DNA of 64,000 nucleotides from Dipteris shenzhenensis (Eukaryota > Polypodiophyta > Polypodiopsida > Gleicheniales). Location of the stretch: the NCBI GenBank assembly GCA_047967505.1, contig CM106538.1. The stretch is one strand, 5' to 3'. The notes under the pieces were generated by a model. It ran no database searches. It saw nothing but the letters and a program-made list of their open reading frames with translations, and was not told the origin of the DNA. A program made the translations under genes and the position numbers. Below are positions 29,819 to 41,321 of this stretch, piece after piece. Every line of letters starts with the position of its first letter. Position 1 is the first letter of the stretch.

Positions 29819-31107
29819 TGTTGTCTCTATGCCAACATGGACATAGGTAGTACAGAATGTGTGTGTAGAGTAGCAGCAAAGCTCTGCTTGTACTTGCATA
29901 AGGCTAGAAATAATCCCTCTTAGAAATCCAACTTGCATGTTCTACATGCAAGTTCTACATACGATTCCTACATGCAACTCCTACATGCAACTCCTACATG
30001 CAACTCCTACATGCGAGTTCTACATGCAACTTCTACATGCGAGTCCTACATGCGAGTTCTACATGCAACTTCTACATGCGAGTCCTACATGCAACTCTTA
30101 CATGCGAGTTCTACATGCAACTCCTACATGCAACATGCAACTCCTACATGCAACTTGCAACTTCTACATGCAACTTCCATATGCAAGTTCTACATGCAGA
30201 GAGAGAATGTCTTACAATTCCTACATGCAGAAAGAGAAGCTCTCCAACTTGTATAAATACCCCATAGTGGAATAAAGCCCACACTCTTTGGAACATTGTG
30301 TTGAGTTGTACTTTGGTCTCAAGTGTCCATGCTTCCTTGCACTCCACATCCAAAGGCATGTCCTAACCTTGCAACTCCTCCTCCCCTCTCCTCCAACCTT
30401 GCAATTCATCCTCTCTTCCTCCTCCTTCCTCCTCCTCCCTTCTCCTCCTCCCTTCTTCTCTCCCTCTTCCCTCCTCCTCCTCCTCCTTCCTCCTCCTCCC
30501 TTCTCCTCCTCCCTTCTTCTCTCCCTCCTCCCTCCTCCTCCTCCTCCTCCTCCCTCCTCTCTCTTCTTTCTCCCATGCTCTTACACCTTCTTCCTCTCCC
30601 ACTCCTATGCTCTCCCTAAACCCTTAGTTCCTCAACCCTTAACCTCCATGATCTACGAGGGAGACGAGTTCTCCACCATGTACTCTACCCTGAACGTTGG
30701 ATCCTCCTTCTAACCCTAGAACCTCTTCTAAACTCTAGAACCTCTCTCTAAACCTTGGAATCTCCCTCTAACCCTTGAAACCTCCTTCTAAACCTTGGAA
30801 CCTCCTTCTAAACTCTGGAACCTCCTTCTAACCCTTAAACTCCTCCTAAACCCTGCAACCTCTAATGAAGGTGAAAGCCTTCATTACCTCAACCATGATG
30901 ATACAAGTTCCTTTTACATATGCATACACTATGTTTACTCACCACACTTAAGCCTACATCTCTCACCAGAATATGACTCAAGGTCCTAAGCTACATGTAT
31001 ATTACAAATGACAAACCCAATATATCTATAGGTGATAAAAAGCCTCGAAATCCTGCATACTAAGAATACCATGCTCTTCCTACGGAAGCCATGGGAAAGA
31101 GCAAACA
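29819..31107 (+). repeat. Gypsy 5' LTR
   Basis: 1289 bp, TGTTGTCTC to AGCAAACA. Internal parts: a minisatellite of CTACATGCAACTC words (29937-30200), a TATA box TATAAATA at about 30250, a (TCC)n-rich pyrimidine tract (30370-30560), and a run of AACCTCCTTCTAAACCTTGG repeats (30700-30870). The LTR end is defined by comparison with the 3' LTR of the inverted second copy. Confidence 0.88.
30250..30257 (+). promoter_or_regulatory. TATA box in gypsy LTR
   Basis: TATAAATA followed by CCCCATA, conserved in all three LTRs of this family (also near 40533, and near 52187 on the minus strand). Confidence 0.65.
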
Positions 31108-31108
31108 T

Positions 31109-31130
31109 TTGGCACCATTGCTGAGGAGAC
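31109..31130 (+). other. Putative gypsy primer-binding site
   Basis: TTGGCACCATTGCTGAGGAG starts one base after the LTR. It resembles the TTGGCGCCGTTGCCGGGG site common after the 5' LTR of plant Athila/Tat gypsy elements, with several transitions. Confidence 0.55.
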
Positions 31131-33058
31131 TAGTGCCTCAAGTAATGAGTAAACATATGCAAGTATGTGTAAAAAACAAACTACTTTGAACTTTCACGAA
31201 CATATCACTCAAGAGCTAAGAGAGTTAAAATTTTTCCAACTCAAGTTTTAAAAAATAAAAATAATAATTCATAGTTGTGAAACTCTTCGTTACCAGTTTA
31301 GAAAAATGCATGTTTTCTAGAAAGACAACACCTTAAGGAATAAATCATACCATGTGATGGTTGTCAGAGTGTAGAGCCAAAATTTTTGAACATTTCTCCT
31401 TCTTACAAAAACACATTCTGACACAAGCACCAAAAGTTATGGGCAATCAATGATTAAAGGTTCTAAATGCCATAACACAAAAGAAAAATTGAAACCACCT
31501 CCCTAGTCAAACGTGGACAAATTCAAAGCTGCACATGTATTTGACTACTCAAATGTGGACAAATTCAAAGGTGCACATGTGTTTGACTAAATCCATAGCT
31601 CCCCCTCCTTCCCTATAAAAGTGCACCCATCCCTCTCATACTTCATCTTTCACATCTTGCCTCCATCCTCTTTCCCATTCCGAGCCCTATGCAAGACACT
31701 CCTCCCTCTCCATCGACCACCACCCTACTCCCATCCAAACAGGGTGAGTTACTTCGAGTCCATCTCGCAGCGATAACCTAGCCATCTACCCACCGTCCAT
31801 TCGTCCTCAACAATGACCACCACCCTACTCCCATCCTCACACAGTAAGTTACTTTGAGCCCATCTCAATAACCTAGCCATCCACCCACCGTCCATTCATC
31901 CTCAACAATCCTATTACATCGACAAAGACTTGGAGAGCGTCTAGGTGACCATCTCTTCCTCCCTTTGGATTTTCGTTAACGTTTTCCATCCGTCAAGTTT
32001 TTCTTTTTTCCCCCTCCCCCTCCACCATTGCCCCCTCCACCACCATCCCCCCCCCCCTCCCCCTCCTCCATCTCCTCCATCTCCCCCTCCACCCTCCACC
32101 CCCCTCCATCTCCACCACCACCCCCCCCTCCTCCATTTCCCCCTCCACCACCACCTCCTCCCCTCCCCCCTCCTCCATCTCCACCTCCCCCCCTCACCAC
32201 CACCCTTTCCCCCCCCCCCTGCCCCTCCATCTCCACCACCCCCTCCACCCTCAACCACCCCCCCCTCCCATCTCCACCCCCACCCTTCCCCCCCCCCCCC
32301 CCCCCCTCTCGACCACCCCCTCCACCACTCCCTCACCCCCTTCACTACCCCCCATCCCCCCCCCCTTACCCCGCATCCCCCCCCCTTCAATTAGATTAGT
32401 TAATTGTAGGTAGTTTTAACCCACATTTAGGGTTATAGGCTAGTTAGACTAACTGGAATTAACTTGGTTCCAACCCCTCAGTTGGACTTAAAGTCCATTC
32501 ACACCAACCTTAAGACCAAGCCCCCCCCTCCAAAAGGCTAATTTTACCCCTACTTCAACACTTCGTATCGTGCCCGTTTAGGACCCAAACTGGACCTCAT
32601 TTGAACCAAAATTTCACACACGAAAACACTATGCTATGGGGCATTTTTCTATCCCATTGCACACCATTTTGTCATCCCTAGCACTCGCTCATTTGCACCC
32701 CCATGCGGGCCTCGTTTCGCACTAATTCACTCGTATCTTTATGCCATGACCTTCGATTGACGATCCGTCTGCACTGGCACAGTTCCCTACACACATGGGA
32801 CAATGTTAGGCACATTATTAATATGACAGTCCCCACAACACTAACAAACACAACTACATTAACACCTGCACTTGCGGCAGAGACACCCTTTGCAACTCTC
32901 GCCCAAACTGCATGTAGTTGCGCTTTGGCCAACGCCTCCAACTCCAACACTCACCAAATCCACATACAACTCCACTGCAACCACTGCATCTGACAATCCT
33001 CTACCCCGATTCTCCCCCTGAAATTCAAGAAATCCCTTTAACTCCTCCACGCCACAAC
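31131..33058 (+). other. Gypsy leader with low-complexity C/CT tract
   Basis: No real gene. It holds a second TATA-like CCCTATAAAAG at about 31612, a duplicated ~105-base segment at 31725-31910 (CCACCACCCTACTCCCATCC to CCATTCNTCCTCAACAAT), each half with a splice-donor-like GTGAGTTAC or GTAAGTTAC, and a 420-base tract of CCCCTCC and CACC words (31975-32395) that is open in many frames only because it lacks A and G. Confidence 0.6.
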
Positions 33059-34600
33059 ATGGCTGGACGCCATCGCGACGATTATGGGGATATTGACCTC
33101 AATGCAGAGGCTGACAATTTCTTTAATCACAAAAATAATAACAATCAAGGCAGGCACCCCTTGGGAAAACTGGAACTTTCCAAATATAATGGTAGGGGAG
33201 ATCCAACCCATTTCCTCCAAGATTTTGATGTCGCATGCCGAGCAGGTGGAGATGGTGGCTTGGTTTCCCATGGCCTTAACTGATGAAGCATCTGAATGGT
33301 ACCTAGATCTTCTAGTGGAAGAGCGAGCCACATGGGACCTGCTTCAAATAGAATTTAAAAGATGCTTTCAAATGGAGAGGCTACAAGATGATCCCACTCT
33401 CCAACTAAGCAAGATCGAACAAGGCCGTCGAGAAAATGTACGCACGTACCTGGGCAAGATGAAAAGATTACTTGCCAAATGTGACCCACGCCCCAATGCA
33501 AAGTACCTCACGACCTAGCTCATTGCAGGACTAAGAAAGAAAATCTAGAAGGATATGAAAAAGATTACCAGCTATGAAAAGTTTAGTGCTGCTCATACGA
33601 CAGCCACTGACATCGAGGATGGCATGATAGACTCTGATAGTAGCAGTGATGATGGTAGATCTAGTGCATGAGATAAGCACTCTAAAAAGGAAAAATCCAA
33701 GTCCATTGCCAAAACATCAAATGAACATCGCCTAGAGGCCATGGCCATGAAGCTAAAAGAAGACATGATGCAGGCCATGGAACAAAAACTTCACTTGTCT
33801 TAGCCGCCAACTTAGACATATCCATGGCGAGAAAATGTCTAGTGTCCACACTACATGGCCAATCATATAGCAAATGAGTGCCTGGTCCTAAGAGCTAGGA
33901 TCACTACACAAGCAAATCCACCACCAAGGTTGTGGTGCCATATCTGCATCGTCAATAGTCATGATGAAAACAGTTGCATCTTCAACATGTGCAACAACCT
34001 GCCTCGACCTCAATAATACCAAGTGGCACCCATGCTAGTGTATAGGCAACTGGCACTTGCATAAGCACCCCCAGATCTGAGGCTAAATCCTATTCCCGTT
34101 TAGACACAAGTCCCACAACTACTCAGGAATCCGAATCCATGACCATATCCAAGAGCACCAAATCTAGGTCCTCAGGCAGTTCCAATGCATCAATTACAAG
34201 CCGAAGAAGTAGACTCACCATTTGAGTATGAAGTAGAGTACTCAATGTACTATGTAGAAGGTGTAGAGGGTCTAATACCAATTTATGCAAATCAAGTACA
34301 TCCCAACACACATAGAGCACCAATCAAGTGCTACGGTTGTGGAGAATATCACCGGGGCTAATACCAATTTATGCAAATCAAGTACATCCCAACACACATA
34401 GAGCACCAATCAAGTGCTACGGTTGTGGAGAATATCACCGGATTACAGAGTGCCCTCATCGTGGTAGCCCTACTAGTTTCCAACAACTTTGTAGAGATTA
34501 GGGCATAGGACATGCCTGTTTGGATTGTCCCATGAAAAATATGGTCCCACAACAAACAGAGGTTAAACCTGATGTCCCAATCGGCATCATTGGGGTGGAC
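33059..34600 (+). pseudogene. gag: Gypsy gag
   Basis: Start MAGRHRDDYGDIDLNAE at 33059. After a one-base shift near 33230 comes the retrotransposon Gag core: FPMALTDEASEWYLDLL, IEFKRCFQMERL, KIEQGRRENVRTYLGKMKRL. Stops at ~33517 and ~33669 interrupt an acidic/Lys-rich linker. The zinc-binding part is CYGCGEYHRITECPHRG followed by a second cluster CLDC at ~34410-34530. An 86-bp tandem duplication (34272-34443) copies the first knuckle and shifts the frame. Capsid and RNA-binding function by family; inactive here. Confidence 0.82.
34272..34443 (+). repeat. 86-bp tandem duplication in gypsy gag
   Basis: 34272-34357 and 34358-34443 are the same sequence (CTAATACCAATTTATGCAAA to ATATCACCGG), with only end differences. 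The length is not a multiple of three. Confidence 0.9.
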
Positions 34601-35029
34601 CATCAAAGCCTAGGGCCGGCAAGCATAATGTCACAACCTGTGAATGTAATTACATGCCAACAGAAATAGGCCACCAAAGACCCTAACATTCCAATCCAAC
34701 CAAAGCGACTTCTTAAAAAGAAGCACAAGTGCCTCCACTCTACCAAGCAATGAGCAACCAAGCTCATCCACATCATCTCTAGAGCCTCAAATAAAAGAAT
34801 CTCCATACCCAAATGCAAAAGTGGAGAAGGCTCATTTTCAAGCACTTCAACAACGGGTACAAAAGGTACAAGCTCAATTTGAGGCTGAGAAATAAGCTCA
34901 AGGTCCAATCAATGACTCGGCTCCACAAAGTATTGATACTGTACTTGAGCTTCTCTTTAAACAACAGACTCCATGACATAAGGTATCACCATGTCAACTT
35001 GAAGGAGTTGCACTCTTTAGCATCCTGAG

Positions 35030-35554
35030 TTGCCCTGTGTCAATTCCCATCGGAATTGTCCCAATCTCTGGAAGAGTTTCAAAGGATGGATTGAACTCGC
35101 AAATCCCCCTCCACCTATGGACGACATTGAAGATATCCTTGTGTGGATGGGTGAGAGAGATAACATATGTAACATTACTGTGCCTTTGATCCACAAGGCA
35201 TATAATGAAGTCCAAGCCATAGTGGATGGTGGAGCAGGTATAAATGTCCTATCAAAGGAGCCCTATGATGAATGGGGTCTCCCACCAATGCAAAAGGCTA
35301 ATTTCATCATACACTTTGCCAATGATTCACAGGCTAAACCCTTGGGAATAGTGAATGGCATGTCCACAAAGGTCGCAAGAGTCTGCTTTTCCCTTCAATT
35401 CACAATCTTGGATCTTCCCAAAAAATCCTATCAAATCTTACTGGGACGTCCTTGGTTATGGGAAGCATTAGTCCTCCATAACTGGGGAATTGATAGACTT
35501 ACAATCCAGAATCGTGACACCGCAGTCAGGGTGAATGTGGTACAAGAGCTATAA
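35030..35554 (+). pseudogene. Gypsy aspartic protease domain
   Basis: An open 174-codon stretch. EVQAIVDGGAGINVLSKEPY carries the active site as DGGAG, a form seen in plant Athila/Tat-type gypsy elements, with the flap region and the C-terminal motif YQILLGRPWLWEALVLHNWG. The family enzyme cuts Gag-Pol and works as a dimer. The domain itself is intact, but the frame is not continuous with gag or the polymerase. Confidence 0.85.
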
Positions 35555-35668
35555 AACCAATTGTGCCTAGAGTGTTGGATGACACATCTTCAACGACAAT
35601 CGTAGGCAAATCAGCTCCATGCCATAGCGGGTGATTCACAAAGCAATGTCAATAACTAGATACAAACA

Positions 35669-36100
35669 TTGGCAACCATCGACAACTACCATTCATTAGA
35701 CCCCATCTTCTCACAGATAGATGCTAAGGTGCTACAAGTAGATCCTCCACTCACACATGAAGAACCAATCGATCTAGAGATGCCATTCTTTATGGCTGAC
35801 CTCAAGTGGGATAATGAACTTGAAGAAGGTACCCATACCAATGATGACTCAGATTTTCCTTGGGACCTTGAAATAGAGGCTGAGAATGCTAAAATTGAAG
35901 ATCAAGTCTCTGACAATGACTTAGCCATTTTGCATGACCTAATGGCAGTCGAGCTTCAAAAATTTGAACCTCCAAAGTTGAATAACAGCAGAAGATCCCG
36001 CAAGAAAGTTGAAGGAGGAAATCGCAGAAAAGCCAAGGCTGCACACTCCAATGAATTCAAACGAGTCCAAACAAGGATCGTCTAATTGTATCTTGCAAAG
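35669..36100 (+). pseudogene. Gypsy Gag-Pol linker
   Basis: An open acidic stretch (PLTHEEPIDLEMPFFMADLK, DFPWDLEIEAENAKIEDQVS) ending in a basic segment (RRSRKKVEGGNRRKAKAAHS). It lies between protease and reverse transcriptase, where this lineage has a poorly conserved linker. No domain recognised. Confidence 0.5.
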
Positions 36101-36469
36101 CCAGCTCCCTCAAAATTAGAACAACCACCTCTTAAATGGTTCCTTGAGGGACTGGAAGGAGTATGCGCAGCAAATGAACCCTTACTGGGAAACACCTTAC
36201 CAGTGGAAAAGTTACCCCACAGTTCCTAATGTAAGAAGTTTCAAAAATATAAGCCACATGTGCGGATGAAGCTCGATCAAGAGACTTTAGAAAAAGAAAG
36301 TCAAAAAGAGCCTAACAAATTGGTAAATGAAACTATGCCACCCAATACACATGGCACATGTCAGGCTAGTTCAACACCATCAAAGGCCGATCTTTGAGAA
36401 GTGCCAGAGTACTTCAAGAATTACATGTGGCAGTGCCCTAATAGCAATGCCAAGACCACTAAGAGAATT

Positions 36470-37985
36470 TGAAGTTCAAGAAACTGATAGCATTGGAGAA
36501 ACTCCAATCTATGAGGGACTGGCAAAAACACACACAATAAACCTCGTCCTGGAAGGGGAGGAAGAAAAACTGGTTCTCATTGGGAAACAACTTTGGTAGA
36601 AAGATGAAACCAAACTCAAAGCACTCCTAATAGAATACCGTAATTGCCTAGCATGGTCATACAAAGAGATGAAAGGAATTTCACCAGACGTGGCAGTATA
36701 CATGATACCTATAAGGGAAGGTGCTCACCCTAAGGTATGTGGACCTTATCGCACAAATCCTAAGTATGGCACCATAGTTTATGAGACGAGCTGGAAAAAC
36801 TCCTAGATGCCAGATTCATCTACAAGATAGAGCACATTGATTGGGTTTCACCCATCATCATTGTGCCTAAACGCAATAAAAAGCTTAGAATATGCATAAA
36901 CTTAAAGAATATGAATGCTGCCACAATTAGGGATCACTATCCCCTACCCTTAATAGAAACAGTGTTGGAAAAGGTGGCAAGCTCCAAAATATATAGCTTC
37001 TTGGATGGCTTCAGTGGCTATAACCAAGTGCAAATTGCTCCTAAAGACCAATCAAAAACAACATTTGCTACAGAATGGGGTATTTTTGCATATAGAGTCA
37101 TGCCATTCGGCCTTTGTAATGCCCCGGCCACATTCCAGCGAGTCATGTTCACAGCTTTCAAGTCATTTCTGAATAAGTTTTTACAAGTGTTCTTGGATGA
37201 TTTGTGCATCCATTCAAAACAAAAAGACCACTTCAAATGTCTTGAAGCAGTACTAATCAAATGCAAGGAGTAGGGCATCTCCCTAAATCCAACAAAATGC
37301 CAGTTCATGGTCACCCACGGAGTTGTTTTGGGACACATCGTTTCTCAACATGGGATTGCAACTGACATGGACAAAATCAAAATCATCATGGAATTGCCTC
37401 CTCCTACAAATTCCAAAAGTGTACAGGTCTTTATGGGACATGCCGACTATTATAGAAGATTTATATTGTGGTATGCCATGATAGCTAGACCACTTTACAA
37501 ATTATTAGTGGAATTCTTATGGACAAAAGAGTGCGACCAAGCCTTTGAGCTTTTAAAGTGGTGCCTAATCACAACACCCATCCTTATATCTCCCAATTGG
37601 TATATTGATTTTCATGTTCATACTGATGGATCCAAGTATGCAATTGAGAGTGTGCTTTGTCAACCTGGTGAACATAAGAAAGACTACCCATTCTACTTCA
37701 CCAGTCGACAACTCAATGATGCAGAGATCAACTATACCACCACAGAAAGAGAAGCCCTAGCAATGGTGTATAGCATTAAGAAATTTCGGCACTATCTACT
37801 GGCAAATGATTTTGTCTTCTACACCAACCATCAAGCATTGCTTTATCTTGTGAACCATTTGTGTACAACATGAAGAATAACCAGATGGCTCCTCTTGCTT
37901 CAAGAATTCAACTTTAAAATAGTGGTCTGCAAAGGTGCCCAACACTACATTGCCGATCACGTCTCGTGTCAAGTTGGGAGAAGCC
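36470..37985 (+). pseudogene. Gypsy reverse transcriptase and RNase H
   Basis: Reverse transcriptase: NCLAWSYKEMKGISPDVAVY at ~36640, RICINLKNMNAATIRDHYPL, motif A YSFLDGFSGYNQVQIAPKDQ at ~37000-37055, MPFGLCNAPATFQRVM at ~37100-37145, and the catalytic FLDDLCIHS at ~37192-37217. RNase H: FHVHTDGSKYAIESVLCQ (first Asp), INYTTTEREALAMVYSIKKF (Glu), FVFYTNHQALLYLVNHL (Asp replaced by Asn, compared with TDH in the second copy) and QHYIADHVSC. Shifts near 36780 and 37985 and stops at 37271 and 37872 inactivate it. Confidence 0.9.
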
Positions 37986-38039
37986 GCCATTGGAGTAGAA
38001 GACAACTTGCCAGATGCCACACTATTTCAAATAGATGCT

Positions 38040-39215
38040 ATTCCAGAGTGGTGTGGAGATATCATTGGGTACTTAATGGCAAGAAGAAGATGCCAGAAAA
38101 GTAATTCAAAAGGCTGCACCCTATCAACTCATTGCAGGACAACTATACAATATGGGCAAGGACCAGGTATTAAGAAGATGTGTAATGCCTCATGAGATCA
38201 TGCCAATCTTGAGTGAAGTCCACGATGGCATTGCAAGAGGACACTTCCAAGGGGAAGGCACAGCAAGAAAAGTCCTCCTCGCAGGCTATTGGTGGCCAAC
38301 ACTATGGGCAAATGCCTATGAATATGTAAAGGGCTGTGATGTATGCCAATGGACTACTAAACCACAACACAAAGACTTCAATCCCCTAACAACAGTTGTT
38401 GCACAAAAACCATTTGAAAAATGGGGGATTGACTATGTGGGTCCCATCCATCTAGTAGCAAAGGGAACACATGCACGCTACATCATTGTGGCCACTAATT
38501 ACTTTACAAAATGGGCTGAACTAAAGCAGTCAGAAAGGCAAATGCCAGAAGCATAGCAAGATTCTTATATGAAAATGTGATCACCCGATTCGAACGCCCC
38601 ATTGAAATTGTGTTGGATAGACACACACATTTTATCAATGAGGTAATCCAAGAACTCTTGTTTAGCTTTATGGTAATCCATAGAGAAAGCACACCCTACT
38701 ACCCCCAAGGGAATGGAGAGGCCGAATCCACCAACAAAATATTATGCATTATCCTCACTAAGGTAGTAGAACCACAGTGTTCTGATAGGGCAAAGAAATT
38801 GAATGCAGCCTTATGGGCATACAGAACCACACTCAAGGTCAGTACAGGGAACACACCTTTTCAATTGGTGTACGGCCTTGAAGCTGTGATCCCACTAGAA
38901 TTTGTAAAACCAAGCCTATGCATAGCAGTACATGTATGCATGGGAGACCATGAATCCTTGAAAAAAAGACTCTATTAGTTGGAGAAGCATACAGAGACAA
39001 GACTAGTTGCCTACCATGCCATGACAACAGAAAAATGTAGAAGAAAGACATGGTTTGACAGAAATCTTAAAGCTAAAGACATGAAGGAAGGTGACTTGGT
39101 CTTGTTATACAAGGCCAAAGTACATAAGGGGAAATTGAAGTATCTAGGTCAAGGACCCTATCAAGTAAGAAAGATGAATCCCATCGAAGTGTGCTGCTAC
39201 AAACATTAGATGGAG
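38040..39215 (+). pseudogene. Gypsy integrase
   Basis: Zinc domain: EIMPILSEVHDGIARGHFQG, GYWWPTLWANAYEYVKGCDV, CQ (H-H-C-C). Core: EKWGIDYVGPIHLVAKG (first Asp), VLDRHTHFINEVIQELL (second Asp) and YYPQGNGEAESTNKILC (Glu). C-terminal part: LWAYRTTLKVSTGNTPFQLV, KEGDLVLLYKAKVHKGKLKY and GQGPYQVRKMNPIEV. Shifts at ~38555 and a stop at 38976 break it. No chromodomain follows. It would insert element DNA into the chromosome. Confidence 0.9.
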
Positions 39216-40101
39216 TCCAATTCAACACAACCATAAACGAGAGCCGATTGAAGCGATACAACATCAACACGCAAGCCATCCCCGACAATAATGAAGTTTT
39301 GGGAACCCTATGTCTTCAATTGTTTGCACTTGATTGTTACACGCGCACTCACTAGCATATGCACGTTTTTGCACATATAGTTTGCACTAGATTGTTACAT
39401 GCAGCATATGCATGTTTTTGCACATCTAGGAAGACCTAATTAATTTTTAGGGATGATTGAGTCTTAGTTTCCCTATTAAATCCCACAAATAAGCATATAG
39501 TTAGTCCCTACCTAATCAACATATCACGTGCCCTCACACGATTTTGCATAAGCACATAATAGATTGCATCAATAATAGTATCACACACTTTCATTCCATA
39601 CTCTCAAAGCATGCAAAACCAGGACAAGAAGCTATGCCAAAACTCAAGATGAATTGGCAAAAGAGTCTATAGCCTCAGCAACGAGACCCTTGCCAAACAT
39701 CACAGCCATCTCCTAAATGTAAAAATATTAGACTTACATACAAACTTATCTACAAGCTCAATGATACAGGTGCAATCACATCCAACATGTATGCAAGATA
39801 GCAAGAAATACCAACCTCAACAACGAGGCCCCTGCCAAACCTCTTCCTAAGAAGATTTGATGGCAGAGTCCGTAGCCTCAACAGCAAGATCCCCTCTGAA
39901 ATTCACAGCCATCTACCCCTCCTCAAGAGGAGATAAGCTTTCTGATTACAAACCACAAATGGTATGGTGTAAAAGCATTACAGCAGGAATGACTCACATG
40001 CTACAAGCTTAATAGCCACTGGGTTACACACACGGCATCCCAACTTCAAAATCAAAATCAGCCATAACTCGAGGACGAGTAATCAAATGGATCCGGGAGT
40101 A
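39216..40101 (+). other. Gypsy 3' non-coding region
   Basis: About 890 bases without a gene, homologous to 52462-53290 on the minus strand. It has duplicated words GCACGTTTTTGCACATATAG and ACAACGAGACCC-type segments. It ends CCGGGAGTA just before the 3' LTR; no long polypurine tract is present. Confidence 0.65.
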
Positions 40102-41316
40102 TGTTGTCTCTGTGCCAACATGGACTTAGGTAGTACAAAATGTGTGTGTAGAGTAGCGGCAAAGCTCCGCTTGTACTTGCACAAGGCTAGAAATAATCCC
40201 TCTTAGAAATCCAACTTGCATGTTCTACATGCAAGTTCTACATACGATTCCTACATGCAACTCCTACATGCAAGTCCTACATGCAACTCCTACATGCAAG
40301 TCCTACATGCAACTCCTACATACAAGTTCTACATGCAACTCCTACATGCAAGTTCTACATGCAACTCCTACATGCGACTACATGCGAGTTCTACATGCAA
40401 CTCCTACATGCACCATGCAACTCCTACATGCAACTTGCAACTTCTACATGCAACTTCTAAATGCAAGTCCTACATGTAGAGAGAGAATGTCTTACAATTC
40501 CTACATGCAAAGAGAGAAGTTGTCCAACTTGTATAAATACCCCATAATGGAATGAAGCCCACACTCTTTGGGGCATTGTGTTGAGTTTTATTTTGGTATT
40601 CCAAGCAATTGCCTCAAGTGTCCATGCTTCCTTGCACTCCACATCCAAAAGCATGTCCTAACCTTGCAACTCCTCCTCCCCTCTCTTCCAACCTTGCAAT
40701 CCATCCTCTCTTCCTCCTCCTCCCTCCTCCTCCTCCCTCCTCCTCCTCCCTCCTTCTCTCCCTCCTCCCTCCTCCTCCTCCTCCTCCTCCTCCTCCTCCC
40801 TCCTTCTCTCCCTCCTCCCTCCTCCTCCTCCTTCTCTCCCTCCTCCCTCCTCCTCCTCCCTCCTCTCTCTTCTTTCCCCCATGCTCTTACACCTTCTTCC
40901 TCTGCCACTCCTATGCTCTCCCTAAACCCTTAGTTCCTCAATCCTTAACCTCCATGATCTATGAGGGAGACAAGTTCTCCACCATGTACTCTACCCTGAA
41001 CCTTGGATCCTCCTTCTAAACCTAGAACCTCTTCTAAACTCTAGAACCTCTCTCTAAACCTTGGAATCTCCTTCTAACCCTTGAAACCTCCTTCTAAACC
41101 TTGGAGCCTCCTTCTAAACTCTGGAACCTCCTTCTAACCCTTAAACTCCTCCTAAACCCTGCAACCTCCAATGAAGGCGAAAGCCTCAACCATGATGATA
41201 CATGTTCCTTTTACACATGCTTACACTATGTTTGCTCACCACACTTAAGCCTACATCTCCCATCGGAATACAACTCGAGGTCCTAAGCTACACGTATACT
41301 TCCCCTATGATCCACA
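40102..41316 (+). repeat. Gypsy 3' LTR
   Basis: Starts TGTTGTCTCTGTGCC and follows the 5' LTR to GTCCTAAGCTACACGTATAC at 41299. It lacks the last ~125 bases of the 5' LTR and ends TATGATCCACA, followed by AGGAT. The minisatellite and CT tract differ in repeat number from the 5' LTR. Confidence 0.82.
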
Positions 41317-41321
41317 AGGAT

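Larger units (their letters stand above)
29819..41316 (+). mobile_element. Full-length Ty3/gypsy LTR retrotransposon, defective
   Basis: 5' LTR 29819-31107, putative primer site, a 1.95-kb leader, gag, protease, reverse transcriptase-RNase H, integrase, ~870 bases of 3' non-coding DNA and a 3' LTR 40102-41316, with AGGAT on both sides (29814-29818, 41317-41321). Polymerase before integrase is the gypsy order. The DGGAG protease and the long non-coding 3' part suggest a non-chromovirus (Athila/Tat-like) lineage, which is inference. Stops and shifts in every gene, and LTRs that clearly differ, show an old copy. Confidence 0.92.

Noticed and set aside
29933-30275. CRISPR-like appearance of regularly spaced ACATGCAACTC words (also 40216-40480)
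   Set aside because: Repeat and spacer are not distinct, spacing is 12-18 bases, and the array lies inside an LTR. It is a minisatellite, and the three overlapping open frames are its translation.
30288-30713. Pro/Ser-rich ORFs in the gypsy LTRs (also 40568-41019 and 51793-52119)
   Set aside because: Products of the (TCC)n pyrimidine tract; the length changes between LTR copies and no start context is shared.
31941-32399. Long Pro-rich and Gly/Arg/Glu-rich frames on both strands
   Set aside because: The tract is C/CT-rich and simply lacks stop codons; no domain and no codon structure.
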